From positions 1 to 6,043 of the forward strand of contig VBJR01000181.1 in NCBI GenBank assembly GCA_005880175.1: a DNA stretch of 6,043 nucleotides, given 5' to 3'. Made by a program: the position numbers and the translations under genes. Each line of letters begins with the position of its first letter. The first letter of the stretch is position 1. This document shows, in pieces, positions 1-5,692 of this stretch. This DNA is from Chloroflexota bacterium. Lineage in GTDB: Bacteria > Chloroflexota > Dormibacteria > Dormibacterales > Dormibacteraceae. The notes below the pieces were generated by a model. The model was not told the DNA's origin. It made no database searches and worked only from the letters and a program-made list of their open reading frames with translations.

Positions 1-711
1 GCCCACGGGCACCAGCAGGGCGACGGCGAACGTCCCCGCCTCGAGACAGCGGCGCGACCAGGCCTCGGAGACCCACGTCCGCCACGGCAGCAGACCCGAG
101 GCGAGGACGGCCGCGGCGGCCAGCAGCACCGCGGGCGGCACCTGGAGGGCGGTGACCGGGATCGCGCCGTACGCCGACGTCCCGCTGGTCACCTGCAGGA
201 CCACGGCCGTCCAGGCCAGGAGGAGCCAGGCCGCCGACAGCGCCGCCCAGTACGCCCCGGTGCCCGCCAGCTCCTCCTGCCGGAGCAGCACCAGCACCAG
301 GCCGGCGGTCGTGGCCAGGCCGAAGGCCGTCATCGCGACGCTGCCCGCCGCCAGCGTCGCCAGGGCGGCGGCCGCCGCCAGCGCGGCCACGGCGGCGCGC
401 GACGCGGTCCGGCGCTGGAACGTGAGCAGCAGGGCCGCCGGCGTCAGCACGGCGAGCCACAGCAAGACCGTCAGCGCGTCCACCCGCAGGACGAGCGGAA
501 TGCCAGCCACCGGGAACGGGGCGCTCAGGTCCTGGGCCGCGCGGCCGCCGCCGAACCAGGTCCCCAGGAGCGCGGCGATCGCCAGCCAGGCGGCCGCCGC
601 GGTCACCGGCCGGCCGGCGTCCGGCGCGACCCGGCGCAGGCACCAGCCGGCGCCGGCCGCGAGGGCCAGCAGCGCGGGCGGCAGGAGCAGGAGCGCGGTC
701 GCCGGCGGCAT
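1..711 (-). CDS. Proton-conducting membrane transporter-like protein (NuoL/M/N-Mrp family), partial
   Basis: An open minus-strand frame runs from ATG at 711 to the window edge without a stop (237 codons); the C-terminal part lies outside. An in-frame TAA at 726-724 limits the start to this ATG. The product is almost entirely hydrophobic, with likely membrane segments at about residues 5-20, 37-52, 77-97, 103-125, 127-144, 155-174 and 189-206. Two stretches recall the antiporter-like subunits of complex I and Mrp antiporters: FPVAGIPLVLRVDALTVLL (66-84), like the segment in NuoL/NuoM that precedes a helix, and LLPWRTWVSEAW (207-218), which resembles the (F/L)P(F/W)xxWLPxA motif of the proton_antipo_M domain. 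Those proteins translocate protons or cations across the cytoplasmic membrane. The canonical lysine and glutamate residues of the channel cannot be checked because most of the core is missing. Family membership is an inference from short motifs and topology; the exact subunit is not assigned. There is no strong Shine-Dalgarno; TAAGCT lies 9 nt before the ATG and could be a -10 box for a near-leaderless transcript. Confidence 0.6.
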   Translation of the reverse strand, partial: MPPATALLLLPPALLALAAGAGWCLRRVAPDAGRPVTAAAAWLAIAALLGTWFGGGRAAQDLSAPFPVAGIPLVLRVDALTVLLWLAVLTPAALLLTFQRRTASRAAVAALAAAAALATLAAGSVAMTAFGLATTAGLVLVLLRQEELAGTGAYWAALSAAWLLLAWTAVVLQVTSGTSAYGAIPVTALQVPPAVLLAAAAVLASGLLPWRTWVSEAWSRRCLEAGTFAVALLVPVG

Positions 712-751
712 CGCCGGCCTAGCTTACTGACCGCGCGGGGTGGAGGCAGGC

Positions 752-782
752 GGTGGGACCGCGCCCGGAGGCGCGGCCCACC
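752..782 (-). terminator. Strong hairpin, likely terminator after the S53 peptidase gene
   Basis: A near-perfect hairpin lies 26 nt past the peptidase stop codon. The inner arms ccgcgcc (759-765) and ggcgcgg (770-776) enclose the tetraloop cgga. The outer arms 752-757 and 777-782 add six more pairs, with one bulged A at 758, giving 13 pairs in all. No T-run follows on either strand, so if it terminates it does so as a U-less hairpin, as is common in high-GC actinobacteria. It could also act on readthrough from the other direction. Confidence 0.55.
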
Positions 783-807
783 ACCCTAGGACGACGTGGT
801 GCCTGGA

Positions 808-2013
808 CTAGGCGTGGAAGGCGCCCGTGCCGTTGGGCGTCCCGAGGCCGGTCGGGCCGTCCCAGCCCGCGCCGGCCCGGCAGAGGACGCCGCTGCGGCA
901 GCGCCGGGTGTTGGTGCCGCTCGTCACGTCGAACAGGCTCGACGTGTGCGCGTACGGGAACGCGTTCGGGGACGAGCCCATCGCCGGCGTGCCGGCCAGC
1001 GCGTACACCGCCGCGATGATCGGCGCCGCGACGCTGGTCCCGCCGAAGACGAAGAACGTGCCTCCGGTGCCGAACGTGTCGGCCACGGCCACGCCGGTGT
1101 TCGGGTCGGCGACCGCCGAGACGTCCGCCTCGCCCCGCCGCGCGCAGTTCGTCGCGACGCTGGTCTGGAAGGACGGCTTGGCCTCGTCCGCCGAGCAGCC
1201 CGAGCCGGCGCCGCTCCAGGCGGTCTCGCTCCAGCCCCGGGTCGTGCTCGACCGCGTCAGCGACGTGCCACCGACGGCGGTCACGAACTGCGAGGCGGCC
1301 GGGTACTCGACGCCGAAGCCGCTGTCGCCCGAGCTGGCGGTCACGGCCACGCCGGCGTGCTTGTAGAACTGGGTGTCGCTGGTGGTCTCGCTGGCGGACT
1401 CGCCGCCTCCGTAGCTGTTGGACACGAACTTCGCGCCCAGCGCGACGGCGGTGTTCACCGAGGCGCCCAGGTTGGCGAGGCTGTTGTCGTTCGCCTCGAC
1501 CAGCACGATGGCGCAGTTCGGGCAGATCGCCGACACCATGTCGACGTCCAGCGACTCCTCCTCACCCCAGCCGACGTCGGTCGCCGGCAGCGGGCTGGCC
1601 TGGCCGTTCTGGTTCACCTTCCGGAAGTTCGCCGCCGGCAGGCCGAACGTCGAGCGATAGGTGGCGAGGTCGGACGCGATGTTCGGGTTGTCGAACGCGT
1701 CCACGATGGCGACCGTCTGGCCGGCGCCGCCCGAGCCGCCGAGCTTGTACGCGCTCTGCAGGTCGGCGGGCCCGAACCCCGACGGCAGCGCGTTGGGCGC
1801 CGCGGCCGGGGCGCTCCGGCCCACCTGCACGAGATCCGTGCGGCGCAGCGCCATGCAGGACGCGAAGCCCCTGGCCTGCGGCGCGGCGCAGGACCGGACC
1901 ACGTTCGTGACCGGCGTGGGCGCGGCCGCGGACGCTCCGGCAGGCGCGACACCCATGACGAGACCGGCCGCGCTGATCGACGCGAGCAGCACGGCACGAA
2001 CGCCTCTTCGCAT
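808..2013 (-). CDS. Secreted S53 family (sedolisin) serine-carboxyl peptidase
   Basis: This encodes a 401-residue endopeptidase of the sedolisin family, whose catalytic set is Ser-Glu-Asp on a subtilisin-like fold. Residues 1-30 form a signal peptide (MRRGVR, a hydrophobic stretch, then AGASAA), so the protein is exported. Visible family residues are Glu152 and Asp156 in EESLD, the oxyanion-hole Asp230 in SSGDSGFG, and nucleophile Ser327 in GGTSVAAP. The C-terminal calcium site is recognisable as FDVTSG (361-366) and GWDGPTGLGTPNG (383-395). Only about 55 residues separate the signal peptide from the catalytic domain (starting near LQSAYKL, 85-91), so the usual S53 propeptide of 150 or more residues is absent, as in many short actinobacterial homologues. 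Eight cysteines fall in neighbouring pairs (42/53, 164/167, 273/290, 372/378), consistent with four disulfides. A G-rich Shine-Dalgarno (GGGGGGGAA) lies 6 nt before the ATG and supports this start. The gene has its own promoter. Substrate is unknown; likely an extracellular scavenging protease. Confidence 0.93.
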   Translation of the reverse strand: MRRGVRAVLLASISAAGLVMGVAPAGASAAAPTPVTNVVRSCAAPQARGFASCMALRRTDLVQVGRSAPAAAPNALPSGFGPADLQSAYKLGGSGGAGQTVAIVDAFDNPNIASDLATYRSTFGLPAANFRKVNQNGQASPLPATDVGWGEEESLDVDMVSAICPNCAIVLVEANDNSLANLGASVNTAVALGAKFVSNSYGGGESASETTSDTQFYKHAGVAVTASSGDSGFGVEYPAASQFVTAVGGTSLTRSSTTRGWSETAWSGAGSGCSADEAKPSFQTSVATNCARRGEADVSAVADPNTGVAVADTFGTGGTFFVFGGTSVAAPIIAAVYALAGTPAMGSSPNAFPYAHTSSLFDVTSGTNTRRCRSGVLCRAGAGWDGPTGLGTPNGTGAFHA

Positions 2014-2043
2014 ATGCAGTTCCCCCCCACTGACGACCCTTGG

Positions 2044-2059
2044 GCCGGCCTCCGCCGGC
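2044..2059 (-). other. Small GC hairpin in the peptidase 5' leader / past the valS stop
   Basis: The arms gccggc (2044-2049) and gccggc (2054-2059) can pair across a 4-nt loop. The hairpin lies 44-59 nt past the valS stop and about 30 nt before the peptidase start, downstream of the predicted peptidase transcription start. It could help end valS transcripts or shape the peptidase leader. With only six pairs and no T-run, either role is weakly supported. Confidence 0.25.
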
Positions 2060-2077
2060 TCCTAACGAGTGGCTTGG

Positions 2078-2106
2078 AAGCTAGCAGAGGCCAGGGGGAG
2101 TGTCAA
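2078..2106 (-). promoter_or_regulatory. Sigma70-like promoter of the S53 peptidase gene
   Basis: On the minus strand a perfect -35 box TTGACA (2106-2101) is followed by a 17-nt spacer and TAGCTT (2083-2078), which matches the -10 consensus at T1, A2 and T6. Transcription would start near 2071 and give a leader of about 58 nt that carries the G-rich ribosome-binding site. The -35 box includes the valS stop codon TGA (2105-2103), so the peptidase promoter is embedded in the end of the upstream gene. This indicates separate transcription of the peptidase rather than an operon with valS. Confidence 0.6.
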
Positions 2107-4571
2107 TTCAGGCGCTTGACAGACGTCGCGCCGGCGCCCAGCCGCTCCAGGGCGTCCTCGACCTCGGCCAGGCGGGCCCGCTCCTTCTCGACCACGGCCG
2201 CGGGGGCGCGGGCCAGGAACTCCTGGTTGGCCAGCTTGGCCTGTGCCCGCTCCAGCTCGCGCTGCAGCCGCTCCCTGGCGGCCGCCTGGGCCGCCGGGTC
2301 CACCTCGGCGGCGGGCAGCTCGAGTCGCGCCGCCAGCTCCGTCAGCGGCACGCCCGGGCCGGCGAGCTCCGGCACCAGCTCCACGGCCGCGAGCTCCGCG
2401 GCCAGATCGGCCACCTCGGGCTCGACCGGCTGCTCGAACCGCAGACGGCCGCCCCGCCGCGGCGCCCCGGCCGCCTGCCGGGCCCGCCGGATCTCCTCCA
2501 CGAGGGCGATGAGGCGGGTCAGCCGGGCTTCGGCCTCGGGGTCGGCGAAGCGCTCGTCCCGCTCCGGCCACGGGCTCCGCATCAGGAAGCCGCGCTCGCC
2601 GGGCAGGCGGTGCCACAGCTCCTCGGTCACGAACGGCATGAAGGGATGGAGGAGCCGGAAGAGCACGTCGAGCACGCGCAGGGACACCGCGCGGGCCGCC
2701 GGGTCGCCGTCCCGCAGCCGCGGCTTGGCGGCCTCCAGGTACCAGTCGCAGAAGTCGTGCCAGGCGAAGTCGTAGAGCGCGCCGATGGCCGTCTGGGGCG
2801 CGTAGTCCTCGATGCCGCGACCGGTCGCGTCGATCGCCGCCTCCAGGCGGGACAGGATCCAGCGGTCGGCCAGGCGCAGGTCGGCGTCGGGCGCCGGCAC
2901 CGCCACCGGGTCCTCGCCGAGCCCGTTGAGCACCAGGCGGGTCGCGTTCCACAGCTTGTTGGCGAAGCGCTTGAAGCCCTCGATCCGGCTCTCGTCGAAG
3001 CGCACGTCCTGGCTGGACATCGCCACCGACGCCGCCCACGCCCGCAGCGCGTCGGCGCCGTACCGGCCGATGATGACGCGGGGGTCGAGCACGTTGCCCC
3101 TGGACTTGCTCATCCGCATGCCGTCGGGCGTCTGCACCACGCAGTGGATGGCCACGTCGGCGAACGGCACCCTGCCCATGAACTCGATGCCGGTCATGAT
3201 CATCCGGCTCACCCAGAGGTTGATGATCTCGCGGGCCGTCGAGTTGAGGCTGGTCGGGTAGAAGGCGCGCAGGTCCGCGGTGTCCTCCGGCCAGCCGAGG
3301 GTCGCGAACGGCCAGAGGGCGGACGAGAACCACGTGTCGAGCACGTCCGGGTCCTGCGTGAGCGCCGCGCTGCCAGTCGGCCATCTCCGACCTGGAGGTG
3401 GACTGGCGCGAGCACCACGACACGCTCTACTACATCCGCTACCCGATCGAGGAGCTGCCGGGCGAGGGCGTGGTGATCGCCACCGTGCGGCCCGAGACGA
3501 TGCTCGCCGACACCGGCGTGGCCGTGCACCCGGCCGACGAGCGGTACCGGCGCCTGGTGGGCCCGATCGCAGTGGCCCACCTGGTGCACGTACGGCTCGG
3601 TCTTCACCAGGTAGCCGCCCGCCTGGAGGTCGCGCACCACGCGCGCGCGCGCCTCCTCGCCGGTCAGGCCGTCGTACTCGGGCATGTCGGGCACGTTCAT
3701 CCGCCCGTCGGGGTGCATGCCGCTGATCACGGCCAGCCGATGGCGCTGGCCGATGTCCCAGTCCATCGGGTCGTGGCCCGGCGTCACCTTCAGCGCGCCG
3801 GTGCCGAAGTCGCGCTCCACGGCGTCGTCGGCCACGATCGGCAGCCGGCGGCCCACCAGCGGCAGGACCGCGTCGTGGCCCACCAGGCGCCGGTACCGCT
3901 CGTCGGCCGGGTGCACGGCCACGCCGGTGTCGGCGAGCATCGTCTCGGGCCGCACGGTGGCGATCACCACGCCCTCGCCCGGCAGCTCCTCGATCGGGTA
4001 GCGGATGTAGTAGAGCGTGTCGTGGTGCTCGCGCCAGTCCACCTCCAGGTCGGAGATGGCCGACTGGCAGCGCGGGCACGAAGGCGGTGCGCACGGCCCG
4101 CACGTAGGCGGGGTCCATCGTGAAGCGGGTGCGGGTCCAGTCCAGCGAGGCACCCAGCTCGCGGAACTGGCTGATGATCGTCTCGCCGACGGTCAGGTAC
4201 CACTCCTCCACGCGGGACTCGAACGCGGCCCGGCCGAGCTCCTCCTTGGTCGTGCCCTCCTCGGCGAGCTGGCGCTCGATCACGTTCTGGGTGGCGATGG
4301 CGGCGTGGTCGGTGCCGGGCAGCCAGAGCACCTCGTAGCCGGTCATCCGCCGGTACCGGGACCACATGTCCTGCAGCGTCCCGTTGAGCGCGTGGCCCAT
4401 GTGCAGCTCGCCGGTCACGTTGGGCGGCGGGACGGCGATGCTGAACCTGGGCTTCGGGCTGCTCGGGTCGGCCAGGAAGAGCCGGGCCTCCTCCCAGCGC
4501 GCGTACCAGCGGGCCTCCACGGCCCGCGGGTCATAGGCGGTGTCCATCGAGTGGTGCTGGTGTTCGCTCAT
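2103..4571 (-). CDS. valS: Valyl-tRNA synthetase (ValRS), internally rearranged and frame-broken in this sequence
   Basis: ValRS is the cytoplasmic class I enzyme that charges tRNA(Val) and hydrolyses mischarged Thr-tRNA(Val). The frame from ATG 4571 to TGA 2103 stays open for 822 codons but is only genuine at both ends. Residues 1-165 match the N-terminal catalytic part, with HMGH (57-60, the HIGH motif) in PPPNVTGELHMGHALNG. Residues from about 400 on match the C-terminal part: DPDVLDTWFSSALWP (407-421), the KMSKS-type motif RMSKS (486-490), an anticodon-binding domain (about 535-700) and a tRNA-binding coiled coil (about 757-813). Between them the editing domain lies in another frame (4078-3563), and 3563-3365 is an inverted copy of valS sequence. 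Missing are about 17 residues near 4078 and about 90 residues with the ISRQLWWGH-type signature. As written the product would be inactive. An intact gene would be near 860-880 codons, the family norm. An SD-like GGAGGT lies 14 nt before the ATG, rather far. I suspect an assembly or amplification error rather than a real pseudogene. Confidence 0.85.
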   Translation of the reverse strand: MSEHQHHSMDTAYDPRAVEARWYARWEEARLFLADPSSPKPRFSIAVPPPNVTGELHMGHALNGTLQDMWSRYRRMTGYEVLWLPGTDHAAIATQNVIERQLAEEGTTKEELGRAAFESRVEEWYLTVGETIISQFRELGASLDWTRTRFTMDPAYVRAVRTAFVPALPVGHLRPGGGLARAPRHALLHPLPDRGAAGRGRGDRHRAARDDARRHRRGRAPGRRAVPAPGGPRRGPAAGGPPAADRGRRRRGARLRHRRAEGDAGPRPDGLGHRPAPSAGRDQRHAPRRADERARHARVRRPDRRGGARARGARPPGGRLPGEDRAVRAPGGPLRSGPPGAGTARRPGARPRRCRRASSRAARWRSPRPRPAAPRSGSGCSRACRGARASPPPGRRWPTGSAALTQDPDVLDTWFSSALWPFATLGWPEDTADLRAFYPTSLNSTAREIINLWVSRMIMTGIEFMGRVPFADVAIHCVVQTPDGMRMSKSRGNVLDPRVIIGRYGADALRAWAASVAMSSQDVRFDESRIEGFKRFANKLWNATRLVLNGLGEDPVAVPAPDADLRLADRWILSRLEAAIDATGRGIEDYAPQTAIGALYDFAWHDFCDWYLEAAKPRLRDGDPAARAVSLRVLDVLFRLLHPFMPFVTEELWHRLPGERGFLMRSPWPERDERFADPEAEARLTRLIALVEEIRRARQAAGAPRRGGRLRFEQPVEPEVADLAAELAAVELVPELAGPGVPLTELAARLELPAAEVDPAAQAAARERLQRELERAQAKLANQEFLARAPAAVVEKERARLAEVEDALERLGAGATSVKRLN
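3365..3563 (+). repeat. 199-bp perfect inverted repeat, arm 1 (misplaced inverted copy of valS)
   Basis: Every base of 3365-3563 equals the reverse complement of 3877-4075. Read on the plus strand this arm encodes the start of the ValRS editing domain (CQSAISDLEVDW to ADERYRRLVG), opposite to the direction of the gene. It occupies the place where about 90 other ValRS residues should be, so this arm is the displaced copy. The outer mismatches are at 3364/4076 and 3564/3876. Confidence 0.97.
3563..4078 (-). other. valS: ValRS editing (CP1) domain segment, out of frame with the rest of valS
   Basis: Read from 4078 on the minus strand, these 172 codons give continuous ValRS sequence: CPRCQSAISDLEVDW, then ATVRPETMLADTGVAV, GTGALKVTPGHDPMDWDIG and finally GGYLVKTEPYVHQVGHCDR. 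The motifs TVRPETMLADTGVAV and GTGALKVTPGHDPMD are characteristic of the editing domain of ValRS and IleRS. The frame is shifted relative to both the N-terminal and C-terminal parts of the gene. The normal continuation after HCDR (a VEP...QWF-type segment) is absent; the sequence instead turns into an inverted copy of 3877-4075. Confidence 0.85.
3877..4075 (-). repeat. 199-bp perfect inverted repeat, arm 2 (valS copy in native orientation)
   Basis: This is the native copy of the segment duplicated at 3365-3563. It lies in the correct orientation inside the editing domain and continues smoothly into the rest of that domain (3876-3563). The two arms are separated by 313 bp. Its outer end coincides within a few bases with the frame-shifting deletion at about 4078, which links the two defects. 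Confidence 0.97.
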
Positions 4572-4608
4572 GTGCGCGTGCGGTTACCTCCGGTGGGGGT
4601 TCGGTGGA

Positions 4609-4650
4609 GCCGGCGCGCGCTGGGGGCTTCGCTAGCGAGCGTGCGCCGGC
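4609..4650 (-). promoter_or_regulatory. Stem-loop in the valS mRNA leader
   Basis: Within the predicted 126-nt valS leader, gccggcgc (4609-4616) pairs perfectly with gcgccggc (4643-4650). The loop contains a second perfect 10-nt palindrome, tcgctagcga (4629-4638). The structure ends 17 nt upstream of the GGAGGT ribosome-binding site. It could influence translation or transcript stability. No known riboswitch class is recognised. Confidence 0.35.
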
Positions 4651-4694
4651 CGGGCTACGTCCGCTACGTCTGCGGCGTGTTCCTGGCGGCGCAT
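4632..4694 (-). CDS. Possible 20-codon leader mini-ORF upstream of valS
   Basis: An ATG at 4694 begins about 3 nt after the predicted valS transcription start and opens a 20-codon frame, MRRQEHAADVADVARPAHAR, ending at TAG 4634-4632 inside the leader palindrome. It contains two valine codons, both GTA, which should be rare in so GC-rich a genome. This could be a leader peptide sensing valyl-tRNA supply, translated from a nearly leaderless start, or a chance frame. The evidence is positional only. Confidence 0.15.
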   Translation of the reverse strand: MRRQEHAADVADVARPAHAR

Positions 4695-4704
4695 AGTGCG
4701 GGCG

Positions 4705-4733
4705 ATTATACGGCGGGGTGGGTCCTCCGTCTA
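4705..4733 (-). promoter_or_regulatory. Sigma70-like promoter of valS
   Basis: On the minus strand a perfect TATAAT (4710-4705) stands out in GC-rich surroundings. Exactly 17 nt upstream is TAGACG (4733-4728), which matches TTGACA at four of six positions. Transcription would start near 4697, giving a leader of about 126 nt before the valS ATG. Confidence 0.65.
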
Positions 4734-4781
4734 GGGGCGCGGGGGGCCGGCGGTCCCGGCGGCCGGCGGCCGGCCGCTGAC

Positions 4782-4849
4782 ACGTTGAAGTGTCGACACC
4801 TGCACGCTTCAGCGCCGCCGGAGACGTCGTAGTGTCGGCAGTTCAACGT
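4782..4849. repeat. 18-bp imperfect inverted repeat pair, operator-like, between the hydrolase gene and valS
   Basis: The arm acgttgaagtgtcgacac (4782-4799) and the reverse complement of 4832-4849, acgttgaactgccgacac, agree at 16 of 18 positions; the spacer is 32 bp. The left arm also contains the perfect 10-bp palindrome gtgtcgacac (4790-4799). The pair lies about 50 bp upstream of the valS -35 box. The AT-richer arms contrast with the GC tract next to them (4741-4777). Candidates are paired binding sites for a dimeric regulator, a long-loop RNA hairpin, or the ends of a tiny non-autonomous element; no target-site duplication is visible. Confidence 0.45.
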
Positions 4850-4936
4850 TTCCCCCCGGCTCACCGCCGTGATCTACCCCTCGTCCCCGCCCTGAACAGG
4901 TTAGATTGACCGCGCCCAACCCCGGCCGTACCGTGG

Positions 4937-4965
4937 GGCCCGCCCCCCTCGGGTGGGTGGGGGCC
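4937..4965 (-). terminator. GC-rich hairpin, candidate terminator after the alpha/beta hydrolase gene
   Basis: Starting 18 nt past the hydrolase stop codon, ggccc (4937-4941) pairs with gggcc (4961-4965). The stem continues through C-run against G-run pairing (4943-4948 with 4953-4960), with a few bulges and a tcgg loop. No T-run follows. Position right after the gene is the main argument for termination. The remaining gap 4866-4936 shows no gene; it holds only the short dyad cctgaacagg at 4891-4900. Confidence 0.4.
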
Positions 4966-4982
4966 TTGCGCCGGGCCGGGGG

Positions 4983-5678
4983 TCAGATCCAGCCGGTCAG
5001 GGAGGTCACGAAGGCCTCGTAGTCGTCGCGGTGGATCGAGTGGCCGGCGCCGGGCACCACCCGGACCTCGAAGCCTGCCGCGCGCAGGCGTTCGGCGGCA
5101 GGGGGCGGCACCAGCTGGCTCGGGTCCGCCAGCAGCACGAGCGAGGGCACGACGGGCGCCGCCGGCGTGTGGTCCCACACGTGGCCGTCGAGCACGCCGT
5201 CCACCGTCGCCGGGTCCCAGCGCTCCAGCTCGATCAGCTTGCCGTCCACGTCCTCGACCGACCAGCGCGGGTTCTCGGCCGCGGTGTCCTCGCGACTCCA
5301 CCCCTTGCGGGCGACGAACGCGCGCGCCGACTCCTGGTGCCGGTCGGGCGGGACCAGCCAGGCCGGGTCCTCGTAGACGGCGCGGGCCGGCTGGAGCCGC
5401 TCGACCGCCAGCGCCAGCGCCATGCCGCCCAGCGAGTGACCCAGCGCCAGCGCGGGCCGGGCGGGCAGCGACTCGACCAGGTCGTCCGCCCAGGCGGCCG
5501 GCCTGTAGTCGCCCCGGCCCGAGAGGCCGTGGCCGCGCAGGTCGGGGGCCAGCACCCGGTAGCCGCGCGCGGCGAGATCCGGGCCGAGGCGGCGCCAGCC
5601 CGTCGAGTCGGAGGTCATGCCGTGGATCAGCACCGCCACGCGGTCGCCGGTCCCCCATTCGCGCACGTGGAGCTTCAT
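4983..5678 (-). CDS. Alpha/beta fold hydrolase
   Basis: This encodes a complete 231-residue cytoplasmic hydrolase of the alpha/beta superfamily with no signal peptide or membrane segment. The order of motifs is typical: oxyanion-hole HG at 19-20 in VAVLIHGMTSDSTGW, the DLRGHGLSG stretch (46-54), the nucleophile elbow GHSLGG with Ser82, a cap region at about 100-170 rich in Trp, Glu and Asp, then Asp185 in LLADPSQLVP and His213 in GAGHSIHRDD, completing the Ser-Asp-His triad. Length is slightly short for the family (usually 250-300). The substrate (ester, lactone, epoxide or other) cannot be read from sequence. It is transcribed toward valS across a 411-bp gap with a candidate terminator, so the two genes are probably not co-transcribed. 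No Shine-Dalgarno precedes the ATG; TACCCT ends 8 nt before it, suggesting a leaderless mRNA. An 80-bp gap separates it from the divergent toxin-like gene. Confidence 0.9.
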   Translation of the reverse strand: MKLHVREWGTGDRVAVLIHGMTSDSTGWRRLGPDLAARGYRVLAPDLRGHGLSGRGDYRPAAWADDLVESLPARPALALGHSLGGMALALAVERLQPARAVYEDPAWLVPPDRHQESARAFVARKGWSREDTAAENPRWSVEDVDGKLIELERWDPATVDGVLDGHVWDHTPAAPVVPSLVLLADPSQLVPPPAAERLRAAGFEVRVVPGAGHSIHRDDYEAFVTSLTGWI

Positions 5679-5686
5679 CGCCGCAG

Positions 5687-5692
5687 AGGGTA
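5687..5692 (-). promoter_or_regulatory. Candidate -10 box for a leaderless hydrolase transcript
   Basis: TACCCT (TAnnnT pattern) ends 8 nt before the hydrolase ATG and would place the transcription start within a few bases of the start codon. There is no ribosome-binding site, which fits leaderless translation, frequent in actinobacteria. No good -35 box is seen at the expected distance, so support is weak. Confidence 0.25.

Noticed and set aside
152..730. Plus-strand 192-codon open frame over the first region
   Set aside because: It is antisense to the continuous hydrophobic minus-strand frame that reaches the window edge; the composition is Ala/Arg-rich without motifs.
796..2775. Plus-strand 659-codon open frame
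   Set aside because: It is antisense to the peptidase and valS genes, has low-complexity Ala/Arg/Gly composition with no motif, and is explained by GC-rich codon bias.
3365..4075. Invertible DNA switch (phase variation) in valS
   Set aside because: There is no recombinase gene nearby, the arms lie inside an essential coding region, neither orientation of the middle segment restores a complete enzyme, and coding sequence is missing at both ends.
3398..4123. Plus-strand 241-codon frame starting MDWREHHD, with ValRS-like sequence at its N-terminus
   Set aside because: Its first 55 residues come from the inverted valS arm and the rest is antisense translation of the native editing domain; it is a product of the inverted repeat, not a gene.
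4572..4597. T-box riboswitch controlling valS, prompted by AACCGC after GGAGGT
   Set aside because: The conserved T-box core (GGTGGNACCGCG) is not matched, the leader is only about 126 nt, and no specifier stem was found.
4741..4777. CRISPR-like or tandem repeat in the ggc/ccg-rich tract
   Set aside because: The repeats are short, irregular GC low-complexity sequence with no unit-and-spacer structure.
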